Assembly (NCBI GenBank): GCA_958295665.1
Contig: OY282558.1
Location: 65,956,789 to 66,020,788 of the forward strand
Direction of reading: 5' to 3'
Length of the DNA: 64,000 bases
From: Tipula vernalis
Taxonomy: Eukaryota; Arthropoda; Insecta; Diptera; Tipulidae
Shown here: positions 34,430 through 46,323 of the stretch, one piece after another
Layout: each line of letters opens with the position of its first letter
How positions within the stretch are numbered: the first letter of the stretch is position 1
Made by a program: the position numbers and the translations under genes
Notes under the pieces: model-generated
Seen by the model: only the letters and a program-made list of their open reading frames with translations
What the model was told of the DNA's origin: nothing
Database searches by the model: none

Positions 34430-35680
34430 GATAAGGCCAATTAACAAAAACCTCAGCTTTTATAAACAGATTGTGATGAAATTCGATAAACACGACATGA
34501 AATCGGTAAAGAAATAACCGAGTTCCTTTCTTGTTGGATGTGTTCCAAAACTGACAATCCCACTTCCGTCGTCATGCCGAATTTCATCATAATCGGTTAA
34601 CCCTTATAAGTCGAAAGGCCCCGCTATGGCGCGATGGCGACAGAACACTTTTGCTATAGAAAACGACATGTGAAGTAGAGCATAGAAAGAGGGATGATTA
34701 AACGGTTTCCGAACAAAACGGACATGCAATTTGACATGCGTCTTGTAAAAAGGATCCTGAAATTATTTTTCGATGAATTTTTGGAATATGGCCAGTTAGA
34801 ATGGAACGTGGCTATTTCTCAACCGATTACGATGAAAAACGAGAGGTACAATGAAAATGGGATTCTTAAATGATATTGAGATGAAGTTTTGGAATTTGGC
34901 CAATTTGGTTGAAACTTGGCTAAAATGGTTTTCAGATAAAGTTCTTCCGATTTTCGATCTGCCTGACAGCAGATAAACCTCAACGGCTGCCTGATTTATA
35001 GAAACTTTATCTGGCCGCTGTTGAGGTTTCTCATATTGACATATTTATAATGCATCTACCGGGAAATTTAATTACAATCAAAGTAAAAGAGAAGGAAGTG
35101 GGTGATAGCAAGCACAACATAAGTGAAACTTCTATTGGTAGTGTAGGGTACCGGAATTATAAAAATCATTTTACAATCTCATTTTCGTAGTATCAAGGAA
35201 TAGCCTAGTCATATCCTAGCCAGCCCTATTCCAGAATATTATCTAAAAATAATTTTAAGGTCAAATTCCATGGCAAATGTCATATTTCACTAAAATCGAT
35301 TCAAATATAGATAAGTTCAATCCTAATGGATCTTATTTCAGTTCCATGTTACTTTTCCAGGTTCCAGAACTTCATCTAAAAATCAGTTTAGAATACCATT
35401 TCCAATACACCTGTCGAACTGCATCACAATCGGCTAAGGAATAGCTAAGTTCTCTAAATTTTAGTTGGCCATATTCCAGAACTTCATCCAAAAATTCCAT
35501 TTCCATCACGCATGTCAAATTTCACTAAAATCAGTTAATGAACAGGCTAGTTCCTTCCTAATTGGCCATATTTAAGAACTTCATCTAAAACTTATTTTGG
35601 AATCCGATTTCCACCGTCCATGCTGAATTTCATCGGTAATCGGTTAGTTCCTTCCTAATAGGCCTGCATTTGACTTGAAA
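34430..35680. repeat. Dispersed copies of the ~107-bp ATCGGTT repeat
   Basis: Imperfect units of the repeat that forms the 40.4-43.0 kb array, here in both orientations. Plus-type units (CTCAACCGATTACGATGAAA, ATGAAAATGGGATTC) lie at about 34780-34930. Inverse-type units (GGCCATATTCCAGAACTTCA, ATTTCACTAAAATC) lie at about 34490-34610 and 35200-35680. No coding content. A hairpin (CAACGGCTGCCTGATTTATAGAAACTTTATCTG-like) lies near 34920-35035. Confidence 0.65.
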
Positions 35681-35764
35681 ATGCTATTGGTTGACAAGCT
35701 CAAATCTTATTGATTGTCCAGCTTAAGTGCAACCAAAATTTAGAAATTGAAAATTATAAAGAAG

Positions 35765-36095
35765 ATGAAGACGAATCAATAAGATGAAATGTACAACGAT
35801 GAAAGAAGAAGTTTACGACCATTTGTTGGAGAAAGACGTACGTAGGGCAAACATCGGTTTTAATCGTATTAGCGCTATTAAATATGTTAATTTGAATTAA
35901 ATGTTCGTGTTTGAAAACTCACGTGTTAGAGAAGATAATCACGAGCAGTTATTTAAGCAAATATCGATTTTTTTTGCTCGTATTTTGAGGGGGTGTAACC
36001 ATTTGGTTGTAAATAGCAAGTACATCAACATCAAGATTAAACAAAAATTAACATTCTCTCGAACAATCATTTCCTGCCAGTAATCAAATTTATTT
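35765..36095. repeat. Inverted repeat left of CheB-like copy D
   Basis: The stretch containing AACGATGAAAGAAGAAGTTT, ATGTTCGTGTTTG and TCATTTCCTGCCAGTAATCA recurs as its reverse complement at about 38300-38645. The arms are imperfect with small insertions. They enclose copy D and about 1.4 kb downstream. Confidence 0.65.
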
Positions 36096-36188
36096 TCCAC
36101 ACAGGAACATACACGACATAATTTTCCATTGATTTGTTGCTTGATAATATTCCAGACCAATAAAATGAAATGTTTCCAGTATCGTATG

Positions 36189-36210
36189 CTCAGTCGAAAT
36201 TGAGCAGTGC
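36189..36210 (+). promoter_or_regulatory. Candidate core promoter of CheB-like copy D
   Basis: CTCAGTCGAAATTGAGCAGT is the plus-strand version of the motif upstream of copies A-C, 72 nt before the ATG. The TCAGT part fits an insect initiator. No TATA box is apparent. Confidence 0.45.
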
Positions 36211-36263
36211 TAAATTAATGTGACTTGAAGGAAAACAGAACCGATCAAAATTACAAAAAAAAA

Positions 36264-36904
36264 ATGAAATTAATTTTCGTGCTGTTAACCGTCTATTTGT
36301 ATTTATTTCATTTAAGTGAGGTAAGTTAGCGGCTGTAGCCATTTAGTTAAATTGACTTGGTTTTCATATTATTAAAATTTAAACACGGTAATCTATTTAG
36401 CCCAAAAAATGCCGGGTGATCCTCGATGATCAAGTGTTATCATATGAAATCGATAAACGTGTTAAGCCAGCTACATGGCAATTTTCGCTTGATGAATTTA
36501 TTCTTGAACAAATCGATGATGATAATATTATTGTTGGTGGTCAGGTGAAAAGTTTAAGAACGATGGATCCTAAACTGCCATTTCAAATGTCAATTTCAAC
36601 GCAGTTTTACGCAACGTCAACATGGAATGAGGGCCCAATTCGATTGTTTGTTCCTGATATATGTAAGGAAATGACGAATCCTACGCGGTTTTGGTATAAT
36701 ATTACGAAATTATGGACATTGTGTCCGGCAAAGGAAGGGGATTTGTGGCCGATTGAGCAGCACTCAGTTAATGTACTAATCGATTTTCCACCATCTCTGC
36801 CAATTGGAATGTGGAAAGTATTCTTTTTATTATCACAAGGTATACCAGGAATGGAAAAATTGAAATATGGATATGGCCTCAAGTTAGAATTGGTTATCGT
36901 ATAA
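36264..36904 (+). CDS. CheB/GM2-activator-like secreted protein, copy D
   Basis: Exon 1 (36264-36320) encodes the signal peptide MKLIFVLLTVYLYLFHLSE. An 80-nt GT-AG intron follows and exon 2 (36401-36904) starts PKKCRVILDD and ends ELVIV then TAA, 186 residues in all. Cysteines are at about 23, 107 (DIC) and 127 (TLCPAKEG); a NIT sequon is at about 119. The W-x-EGPIR, CP-x-x-x-G and PPSLPIGMWKV motifs match copies A and B. It lies on the opposite strand to those. The initiator-like CTCAGT motif is at 36189-36195 and an AATAAA lies shortly after the gene near 36979. No lesion is seen; probably functional. Role inferred from CheB similarity only. Confidence 0.78.
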
Positions 36905-38299
36905 ACTAAATTGGGTCAAGGATTTTTTTTTAATTATTCCATTTGAAATATATTGATAACATTGGTATTTTTGGGTTAATAAAAATGTTGAACTGCAAAC
37001 GTTTTAATATTCCAATTTTTTCTAAATCTCCATTATTGGTTCTCAAAATACGAAAAACCTCACATAACTATACAAGTACAAGCACTCGGTATCAAACAAC
37101 TCAATGCTAATCAATTCTTAGAAAATATTTCGAAAACTTGAAAGCTAACCCAATGTAGAACAATTGCGAATAAAACGACAGGCAGCGAAAATATATCATC
37201 GATATACACTAAAGCATCAGCAAGCTGTGTGAAAAATCTCGGATACTGAATCAATCTCATAAGGGAATTTTGAAAATGTATAACGACCAAAGGGAGTATT
37301 AAATATACATAAATGAAAACTGCTTTCGTCGAATGAAATTATCCAAAAGCCCGAATCGACTCGAAAATTCGTATAAGTTTGGAAGAATTTTGAATCCTCC
37401 CTTATCTAATATTGAAAGGCGAATATGTTTAAGACCACCTAAAAAAAAAATCTTGGGCCTACTCTATCCCGACTGACGAAATTTAAAATCCAACCGACGG
37501 TTTCGATACTTTATTTGGGGCAATGGCATTTTGTTCAATATCATTAAAAAGACCATTCAATGTTTCCCCAATGTTCCCTTCAACGTTACTTATGTTCAAC
37601 GATCACGTTTTTACTATAATAATTATAATTGTCACTAAAAGTTGTCATTTCTATTTAAAATTAACGATTTTATTCAAATGATTTGTGGGTGGATGGGGCG
37701 GGCGGTGAACGCATTTAAGAATATGGGTATTCCTCTTAGTAGTCTAAAAAAATGTCTTATTATTATGTTACAATGCTGTAACGTAAAATTCATTTCAAAC
37801 TTTTGTAATTCAATAAAATGTTTAGTATTTTTTCGTGAAGGCATAAGACATGTGTGACATTTCAGTTCAAGTTCTTTTCAGAATTTTACATTCATTTCAC
37901 TTTTGATGACAATATTTGTATTTCAACCGTCTAATTTTTGTGGCGGAATAAATTCATATTTATTATCAGCACAGTTAAATTCAGTTGGAAAATGAATTAA
38001 ATCTGCGACATTTAATTTTCAAAAACTAACCTACTACGAACTAAATCCGCGCGAAACTATTTCATTTAAAAAAAAAAAAAAAATTGGATGTCGCGGATTT
38101 AATTGATATTGAAAATGAAATTAATTTCGCCATACAAAAATGTTTAGCGGAATTAACTCCCGCGAAGGATCCTAGGTCAAATAAATTTTAATAGTTGCAT
38201 TTCATGCATAAAGGACTCTTTGTGCGAACCGTAACCTATTGGCAATTTTCTCGTTCGAATTTTCATAAATCACCCTGACCGAATGCAAATATGTATGAA
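36905..38299. other. Intergenic, no supported gene
   Basis: No gene recognised. A 15-base A run is at about 38069, near an inverted pair of AAATCCGCG-type sequences (38045 and 38090). The open frame at 37642-37857 shows no family resemblance. Confidence 0.5.
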
Positions 38300-38645
38300 C
38301 GTTTAAAATTAATTTGATTAGTGGCAGGAAATAATTGTTCGAATAAATTATGGTGCTGGTATAGAATGTTTATTTTTGTTTCATCTTGATGTTGATCTAC
38401 TTGCTATTTACAACAAAATGGTTACACGATCAGTCACACAAATCGCTATTTGCTTAAATAACCGCTCTTGATTACCTTCTAACACGCGAATTTACAAACA
38501 CGAACATTTAATTCAAACAACAACATTTTAAAGCGTCAATACGATTAAAATCGATGATTGCTCTACGTATACGTGTTTCTCTAACAAATGGTCGTAAACT
38601 TCTTCTTTCATCGTTGTGTACATATATTTCATCTTATTTGTGGCT
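38300..38645. repeat. Inverted repeat right of CheB-like copy D
   Basis: Reverse complement of 35765-36095, with landmarks GTGGCAGGAAATAATTGTTC, CAAACACGAACATTTAATTC and AACTTCTTCTTTCATCGTTG. The arms could be ends of one large element or an inverted duplication of an upstream region. Confidence 0.65.
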
Positions 38646-38919
38646 TGTTAGTGAGATGAAAACTCATCTTTTCTTGGAATAACATTCTTGTTAACGTTTA
38701 TCCTTTTAAAAATTTTGGGAACAAAGGCAAACAAGTAATCTATTGAGCCAAATGAAGACGTGTGATCTAAAATATACGATAAGGGCATACAACAAACTAA
38801 GACGGTTTTTTGCAGAATCGATTAAGAAAAACCTACTTCCACTATTTGATATTAAAAATTATTGTAGAATGCCACTTTCTCAGAAATAGCACAGTTGCGT
38901 CCTGCTATGTCCGTACTTA

Positions 38920-39140
38920 TTCCAGAACTTTCCAGAATTTAGTCTAAATTTACCAAATCCTAAAACTTTATCAAATAATCATTTTAGAATCCCATTTCCT
39001 TCGGACAAGTCAAAATTCATATCATTATCTCTAATTCTTGATATGAGGTAACGAAATGAGGCCACTTCATTCTTCTCTTTCCGTCAAAATTGATAGTAAT
39101 CTCATATTTAATAAAAATGCTGAAATTCAAATTTCCAGAC
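38920..39140. repeat. Isolated units of the ~107-bp repeat, inverse orientation
   Basis: Contains TATTCCAGAACTTTCCAGAA and TTAGAATCCCATTTCC, matching the inverse-strand form of the 40.4-43.0 kb repeat. No genes lie here. Confidence 0.5.
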
Positions 39141-39239
39141 TGATCCGGTAATCTTTGGAATTACTTAGGTTCAGGTGAAGTATATTGAAGTTAATTGAAG
39201 ACATCGCTGACTACACCATCTTCATTGCCGCTACAACTT

Positions 39240-39860
39240 CCATCATGACTTCAACTCAACCCTAAATAAACCCAAACACAATTCAAATTCAACCTTTACC
39301 TTAACCCCAAACTCAACCTCCAACCTAAACTCAACGTTCAACTTATTGTAATCCCCTCTTGAAACTCAACCCCAAAATCAAGCTGGTCCCAAAAAAAACT
39401 TGCGTACAAGAACTTAACTCAAGCTAACTTCTAACAACCATCAACTCACCCCAAATAAATCCCCAATCCTCAAATTAACGTCGTTCAAAAAACTGCACAA
39501 GAACAGGAACTCAACTCAGAACAATTCAAGCTAACTTACATCTCAACTCTCAACACAACCCCAAATAAATTCGCAACTAAACCGCTGACTTAACCTTAAT
39601 TCAACCTCAACTCAACGTCAACGTCAACTCAAATCCGTGTCAACCCAACTCAACCCTAGCCCAACCACCACCGACCTTCAAACTCAACGGCTAACTCAAC
39701 TCCCAAATCAATATGGTCTGAAAAACTATATGCGTACATGAACTCGACTCAAATTTAACCCACAATTTAATCTTAAATAAATCCCATAACCTAACCCCAA
39801 CTCACCTCCAACTCAACCGCATACTGAACGGCCAACTCAAACCTCAAACCAGCATATTGG
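39240..39860. repeat. CTCAAC-rich degenerate simple repeat block
   Basis: About 600 bp of loosely tandem units such as CAACCCCAAATAAA, AACTCAACCTCAACTCAACG and CTCAACTCAGAACAATTC, with very few G on this strand. It matches the patch at 16325-16440. There is no fixed period and no coding frame. Confidence 0.7.
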
Positions 39861-40389
39861 GCTTTTTAAAAGCGGGAAATAGTTAAATGGAGGAATTGTT
39901 TTGTCAAATATTGAAAATGTTAGTTTAGACATTCGGTTTGTGATGCTAAGATGTTTCAAATGAGCAGTATAAGATTCACCAATTATTTAATAAGGGCTCA
40001 ATTAACAACTTAGTTGTTGGTAAAGTTCAGTTTTACAAGCCGCCGCGACCCTACCCTCTGTGCTTGATAGAAATTCATCGCTGTTACCCTTCGGCTGATA
40101 TGTTTTTTTAAAGAAAAAGATGCGTCCTGGCCTTATTGACTTCATTTACATGGTAAACGTTTTACGAGCGGTGCAGAACTTCAAAAACTAAACATAAATC
40201 ATTCCTTAAATCCAGAGATATAATATGGCCAAGTAGGGAGTAAGCATTTTGGAACTTGGAAACAGCTCTGACGATTTTGATAAAAAATGATTGTGATCAA
40301 TCCTGATTTCGGGAAAACTCATTTATGGTGTCCTCCGTTAAGGCCCAGCTCCTTTTTTTATTTTTTTTTTTCAAATTATTCTTGTTGCA

Positions 40390-43010
40390 TTGTTCTTTCT
40401 TATGAAGCTAAGCCATTTCTCAACCGATTTGGATGAAAGTCGGTTTGTACTATGAAAATATGATTACAACTGAGTTCCAGATGCGTCGGTTCTGGAAAAT
40501 GGCCAATTTAAATTAAAGTAAGGAAGAGTTCTAGAAAATGACCAATTGAGATGAAATATGGTTTGCTTGATGAAAATGAGATTCCAATATGAGGTCAGGG
40601 TATGGTTAAGAAAAAAAAAACAATTTGAATGGAACTAAGCCGTTTCTCAACCGATTGGGATGAAACTCGATTTATATGATGAAAATGGTCAATTTGAATG
40701 GAACAAGTCCTGGGTTCTGGAAAATGGCCAATATGATGAAAACTAAGCAACTTCTTAAAGAGTTGGAATGAAACTCGGCTTATATGATAAAAACAGGATT
40801 CTAACATGAGTTCCGGGTGAGGTTAAAAAAATTACCAATTTGAACGGAGCTAAGCTATTTCTCAACCGATCGGGAAGAAACTCAGTTTGTGATTCTGGAA
40901 AATGGCCAATATGAATGGGATTAAACTACACTGCGCCAATTAAAAAACGGAACAGAAATTTTCTTCGAAAAAATACCCAGATTTGAACGCTTATATCTTG
41001 GTGAAATAACACCTTTCAAAAAAAAAATTTGTTTCCAGTTGAAGGAAATTTTGTTTTCTTTTTGATACTGGAAACCGTTTTATTTTATTTTGTTTTTTTA
41101 TGACTTTTTTGAGTAAAACAAAAGGTGTCTAAACAAAAAAAAAAATTGCTGCTGTTTGAAACTGTAAACGAACTTGCTCGATATTTCATTCAAAAATCCA
41201 AATCGGCCATTTTATAGAGAATTTAGAAACCTTGCAAAATTGTACTAGGAAAATTTCTGTGCGGCCACTCCGTGTCGAGTTATTGAAGTTTTAGAGAAAA
41301 CGTATCAAAAAGCGTATAAAAGTTAACAAGGACATTTTTTGACTCCAAAATGGCAATTTGGATGGAACTAAACTATTTCTAAACCGATTGGGATGAAACT
41401 CGGTTTGTTTGGGATGAAAATCTGATTTTAAAATGAATTCCAGATGCGGTTATGGCAAATGGCCAATCTAAATGGAACTAAGCAAGAGTTCTGCAAAATA
41501 GTTAATTTGAATGGAACGAGGCCATTTCTCAACCGATTGCGATGGAACTCAGTTTGTGCAATACAAATAGGATTCCAATCTGTATTCTGGATGTGGTTCT
41601 GGTAAGCGGCCAATTTGAAGGGAATCAAGCTGATAAAAATAGCCAATTTGAATGGAAGAAACCCTGGGTTCTGGAAAATGTCCGATATGATGAGAACCAA
41701 GCAACAACTTAATGAGTTGGAATGCAATTCGGCTTATATGATGAAAATGGGATCGTAACATGAGTTCCGGGTGAGGTTATAAAAATAGCAAATTTGAATG
41801 GAGCTAAGCTGTTTCTCAACTGATCGGGAGGAAACTCAGTTTGTGTTACGCAAATTGAATTTCAATATGAGTTCCGGATATGATTCTGGAAAATGGCCAA
41901 CTTGAATGGAACTACACTATTTCTTAACCGATTGGGATGAAACTCTGTTAGTATAATGAAAATGTGATTTTAAAATGAGTTCCAGATGCGGTTCTGCCAA
42001 ATGGCCATTTTAAATGAAACTAAGCAAGAGTTCTGGAAAATGGTTAATTTGAACGGAACTAAACCCTTTCTCAACCGATTGCGATGGAACTCGGTTTGTG
42101 CAATAAAAAAAGGATTCCAATCTGTGTTCCGAATGTGGTTCTGGCAAATGGCCAATTTCAATATAACCAAGCCAATCGTTCAACCGATTGGGATGACACT
42201 CAGTTTATATGATGAAAATGGTCAATTTGAATGGAACTAAACAACTTCTTACTTAATTGGGATGAAATTCGACCTATATGATTCCAATATGAGTTCAGGA
42301 TGTGATTCTGGGAAATGGAAAATTTGAATTGAACTAAGCCATTTCTTACCCGATTGGGATAAAACTCGGTTTGTTTAGGATAAAAATGTGATTTTAAAAT
42401 GAGTTCCAGATGCGGTTATGGCAAATGGGCAATTTAAATGAAACTAAGCCAGAATTCTGGAAAATGCTTAATTTGAATGGAACTAGGTCATTTCTCAACA
42501 GATTGCGATGGAACTCAGTTTGTGCAATAAAATAGGATTCCAATCTGTATTCCGGATGTGGTTCTGGCAAATGGCCCATTTGAATGGAATCAAGCTAATT
42601 GCTCAACCGATTGGGATGAAACTCGCTCCATATGATAAAAATGGCCAATTTGAATGGAACAAATCCTGGGTTCTGGAAAATGCCCGATATGATGAGAACC
42701 AAGCAATAACTTAATGAGTTGGAATGAAATTCGGCTTATATAATGAAAATGGGATCGTAACATGAGTTCCGCGTGAGGTTAAAGAAATGGCCAATTTGAA
42801 TGGAGCTAAGCTATTTCCCAACCGATCGGGTAGTAACTCAGTTTTTGTTATGCGAATTGGATTTCAATATGAGTTCCGGATGTGATTGTAGAAAATGGCC
42901 AATTTGGATAGAAGTAAACTATTTCTTAACCGATTGCGATAAAACTCGGTTTGTATAATGAAAATGTGATTTTAAAATGAGTTCCAGATGTGGTTCTGGC
43001 AAATGGCTAA
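40390..43010. repeat. Tandem array of ~107-bp units with higher-order structure
   Basis: The unit runs roughly GAATGGAACTAAGC, TTTCTCAACCGATTGGGATG, AAACTCGGTTTGTA, ATGAAAATGTGATT, AAAATGAGTTCCAGATGCGG, TTCTGGAAAATGGCCAATTT. At least fifteen units are visible. Distinct variants (cores reading GATTGCGATGG, GAGTTGGAATG, GATCGGG and GATTGGGATG) recur in the same order at about 41528-41960 and 42495-42990, and partly at 40640-40920. Blocks of about four to five units have therefore been copied together. The long open frames through this array are consequences of the repeat, not genes. Confidence 0.85.
40925..41345. other. Non-repeat insertion within the tandem array
   Basis: About 420 bp beginning near CTGCGCCAATTAAAAAACGG and ending near TTTTTGACTCCAAAATGG do not resemble the repeat unit that surrounds them. 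No coding frame or terminal repeat was recognised. It is either an inserted element or an ancestral spacer. Confidence 0.45.
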
Positions 43011-44884
43011 CAAAGTACACATCATTTGCCATTTCCCATCGATTTCAAGATTATTAACGAGCAAAAGCGTGCTCATTTTAAATGTTGATTTTAATTAACG
43101 CGGTGTATCTGTTGTTGATTCGTGAATAGATTAAAGTAATCATAATTTTAATAAGTGTGGTTCTGAAATTATTTCAACGATTGGGTTTGTATTGTAGAAA
43201 CAAAAAATTGTTCTTAAATTTAGAATAGCTAAGTTGTGACGCTATTTGGTCAGATGATTTTTTTTCGTACCTTAGCAAAATTTTATGATCTCTTTCATAT
43301 AATCTCTATGCAATTTTTTGGGGTCACTTGCCGTTACGTCATTGAATCACATTACGTTTGCGACATTACGAGGCTCCTGAAAACCACTATCCTCCATTTT
43401 TATCAACAGGTCATTAATGACCAAATTCCAAAGTAAGGAGACAGTACGCAACTTGCGGTTTACCTCTACTTACAGATCTTCTAGCGGAGGGCTCCCGCAA
43501 AGAGGCATTGATAATCCTGCCTCTTAGCATTTGATCTATCGAGTCCCTAAATGATACATCCACTCCCTCGCAGAAACATATAAGATCTCTTCATCTTAAT
43601 TTGTCTTTTGCAGTTTTTTTAAGAGGAAGGAAGATAAGCTAATAGATCTGAAATCTTTGGGACTACAGAATTTTCCTTCTATTAAGGCACAGATTCGAAA
43701 CAACCCAGAACGTGAGTCTTTTCCAGAAGTTCAAACGATTCCGCACTAGTAGTGAACCATTTATCATAGCCAGTAGTACTTCGCGTAGCCTTGACATATC
43801 TGAAAACTCCTGGATTTTACCACAGTACAATCTCCAAGATCTGTTCCTCCAAGACATACATACATTTTTCTTTTGCATCAACATATTTTGTCGTTCGCAT
43901 TTTCATATATCACCCTAATATATGCAAACATTTATATTTGCTGCTTAAATGGAGAAAAAAGCAATTTGTATTGTGCATGCAACCGAAAAAGTTATTTGAG
44001 AGGAAATGATGTTGTTTGAATTTCTTCAATCAAAACGTTGTTGTAGCAATATTAAGAGTAAAGAAGCTCTCTAAATACCTATTCTCTACACAAATTTGAA
44101 ATCAAGGATTTTACTAATAAAATATTTTCGGATTGTTCGACGGATTTATTGTCAGCTTCCAAATATTCTAAAAGTAAAATAGCTACTCGTATATAAATGC
44201 AATCCTTTCCAGAATAATTGTTCCTACGAAAAGTTCTTGAATAAAATCAGATTAAACATTAATAATTCCAATCGCCATACGGTTAATAAGGCAAAGATTT
44301 TTCGGAGACTGAAAATCGTAGTGATCGACGGATTACAAAAGGGAGTCTGTTGTTGGCATTATTGGAAAATTTCAAAAAGTAATTAAAGGAATAATTGCCA
44401 AGATTACCGTTCAAAGAAATACTCTCGACGACACGCCAGACCAAAAAATCACGGAATAGAGAAATGAAATTCGCCTGGGTTCTTGATGCTGCTGTTTCCG
44501 AAAATAAAAATTTAGCTCACTGGCAGAAGTTGTTCTTTAATTAGGGTATTCGTCTAGCAGTGAAACTATTTCGCAATCTTTTACCGAAAGCATTTTTTCT
44601 AAAAAGGATGAAAGTTCACTGATCTTTTAATTACCACTTTCAGATGAAAGTTTTCTAAGTAATGTCTTTATTTAAATGATAGTACTGAGGCAAGTAGACT
44701 TCGAGTCGAGACCCGTAATAAATAATAAATCTATGACAGAGACATTGTATATCAATTATGAACATTCTCGCCGCCTTGAAATAATTATTTCAATATTTAT
44801 AATACAAACCAATAATAATAATCCAAAATATTGATAAAACATTACCGAATCAAAATTTTTTAATATTACATCTGTTGAATGAAA
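43011..44884. other. Intergenic, no supported gene
   Basis: No recognised gene. A stretch near 43885-43935 (TTCGCATTTTCATATATCAC) resembles 38258-38300, the sequence next to the right inverted repeat, hinting at a further dispersed copy. Other open frames here lack motifs. Confidence 0.45.
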
Positions 44885-45571
44885 TTTCAACAATTATTGA
44901 ACGAAAACGAATGCTTGAGTAGAGGTTCGACCTTCGACTGGCATCGGAAAATATGACTAGCCTTCAATGGGTGACCAACTAAGTTGTATTCTCCTAATGA
45001 GGTTTTTACGGTGACGACTCTAATCACCCCGTCCTTACCCAAATCAATATTAGGTTGTTTAGCAATCCACTTCTGGCGCAGCTGCAGCTCATTCAGATAC
45101 TCATGAAGTCCAACATTTCCAAAAGTATTTTAGCACGTTTTGGACAGGCTGATATTGTTTTACACGAATGAAATTCCAATGTTGAAGAGATGAATTAGTT
45201 AAAGTAACAAGAGGTTGGCCAATCAAAAGATGACCAGGTGTAAGATAAACTAAATCATTGATATCCTCGAACATTGGGGACAAAGGCCTTGAATTAAGGC
45301 AGCTCCTACGTACATGGATTTTGACCTATAGTCCGTTTTATATGGTACTTTGGATTTTTAACAGCTGACGCCCAGAGTCCTCCGAAATAAGGGGACTGGG
45401 GGCGTCGTGTGCGTACCACTGTACGTTGTTCCCGACACAAAACTGATTCGGATTATGAGATTGAGTACATTGTGCCAATCGTTAGGATCAGACAAATCTT
45501 GTATTTGGCTAAGTCTATTTGCAACAAATATCACAAATTTATTTAGAATTTTTATGCGAAGTAATATAACC

Positions 45572-46323
45572 CTCAGAGGATATCACAATCTATGTGGACA
45601 GTCAAGCGGCGATCCGGTCGTTAGAATCGGTGTCTTTGGCGTCACGGGTGGCGTTGAGTTGTCACTCATCTCTAAATGAGATGGGTGAGCATTTCAACAT
45701 CCAGGTAGTCTGGGTCCCAGGTCACTCGGGCGTCATGGGGAACTGCAGGGCAGATGAACTTGCTAGGCATGGTACGACTCTCCAGCTGCAACCGGAAAGG
45801 GCAAGTCTGGGGAGGCCTATCACAGCGCTGAGACAAGCACTTGGGAAGCAGGCGCTATCCTCAGCGGGGGAAAGGTGGTCTAACACCCTAACCTGTAGAG
45901 TTGCAAGACAAGTTTGGCCAAAGCTGGACTTGGGGCGCACTACGGCATTAATATCCTTACGAAGACGTGAATTAAGAACGGTCGTAGGAATACTCACGGG
46001 ACACCGCCTTTTTGGAGAACATGCAAGAAGGCTGGGTCTGGAGGCTAATGACTTCTGCAGAAGCTGCTTGGACGAAGAGGAGGAAGAGACGTTGGTCCAC
46101 TTCCTTTGCTCGTGTCCAGCATTGGCTCTCAGAAGGCACAAACACTTAGGTAAGTTCAGGATGGACTGCCTCTCGGATCTCGAAAACATTAAAGTGCGGG
46201 ACGTCTTACGCTACATAAGTAGCTCGAAATGGTTCCAATAGGGGTAAAAGGGGATACATCCTGTGGTATCACAATGGACCGTCACCGGTTTAAGTGTGCG
46301 TAAGCAGCCACTCCAACCTAACC
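45572..46323 (+). mobile_element. 5'-truncated LOA/I-type LINE in the BEL element
   Basis: Flanked by an identical 10-bp duplication, TAATATAACC, at 45562-45571 and 46324-46333. Only the 3' end of the LINE is present (752 bp), carrying its RNase H and C-terminal region and a short non-coding tail ending CCAACCTAACC, without poly-A. Removing it restores the BEL reading across the site. Confidence 0.85.
45588..46241 (+). pseudogene. LINE ORF2 C-terminus: RNase H and Cys-rich end
   Basis: The frame starts ITIYVDSQAAIRSLESVSLA and continues with VVWVPGHSGVMGNCRADELA, the RNase H signature of LOA/I/R1-like LINEs. A C-terminal zinc-binding pattern follows (FCRSCLDEEEEETLVHFLCS) and the end DVLRYISSSKWFQ, then TAG. 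There are 215 intact codons but the endonuclease and reverse transcriptase are missing by 5' truncation. Confidence 0.85.

Noticed and set aside
40595..42714. Long open frames on both strands (for example 41428-41727 minus, 41986-42240 plus)
   Set aside because: They run through the 107-bp tandem repeat and change content with it; the repeated peptides (such as NRIWNSF) follow from the repeat, with no gene structure.
45722..46189. Minus-strand 155-codon frame
   Set aside because: It is antisense to the LINE RNase H frame, which has clear family motifs.
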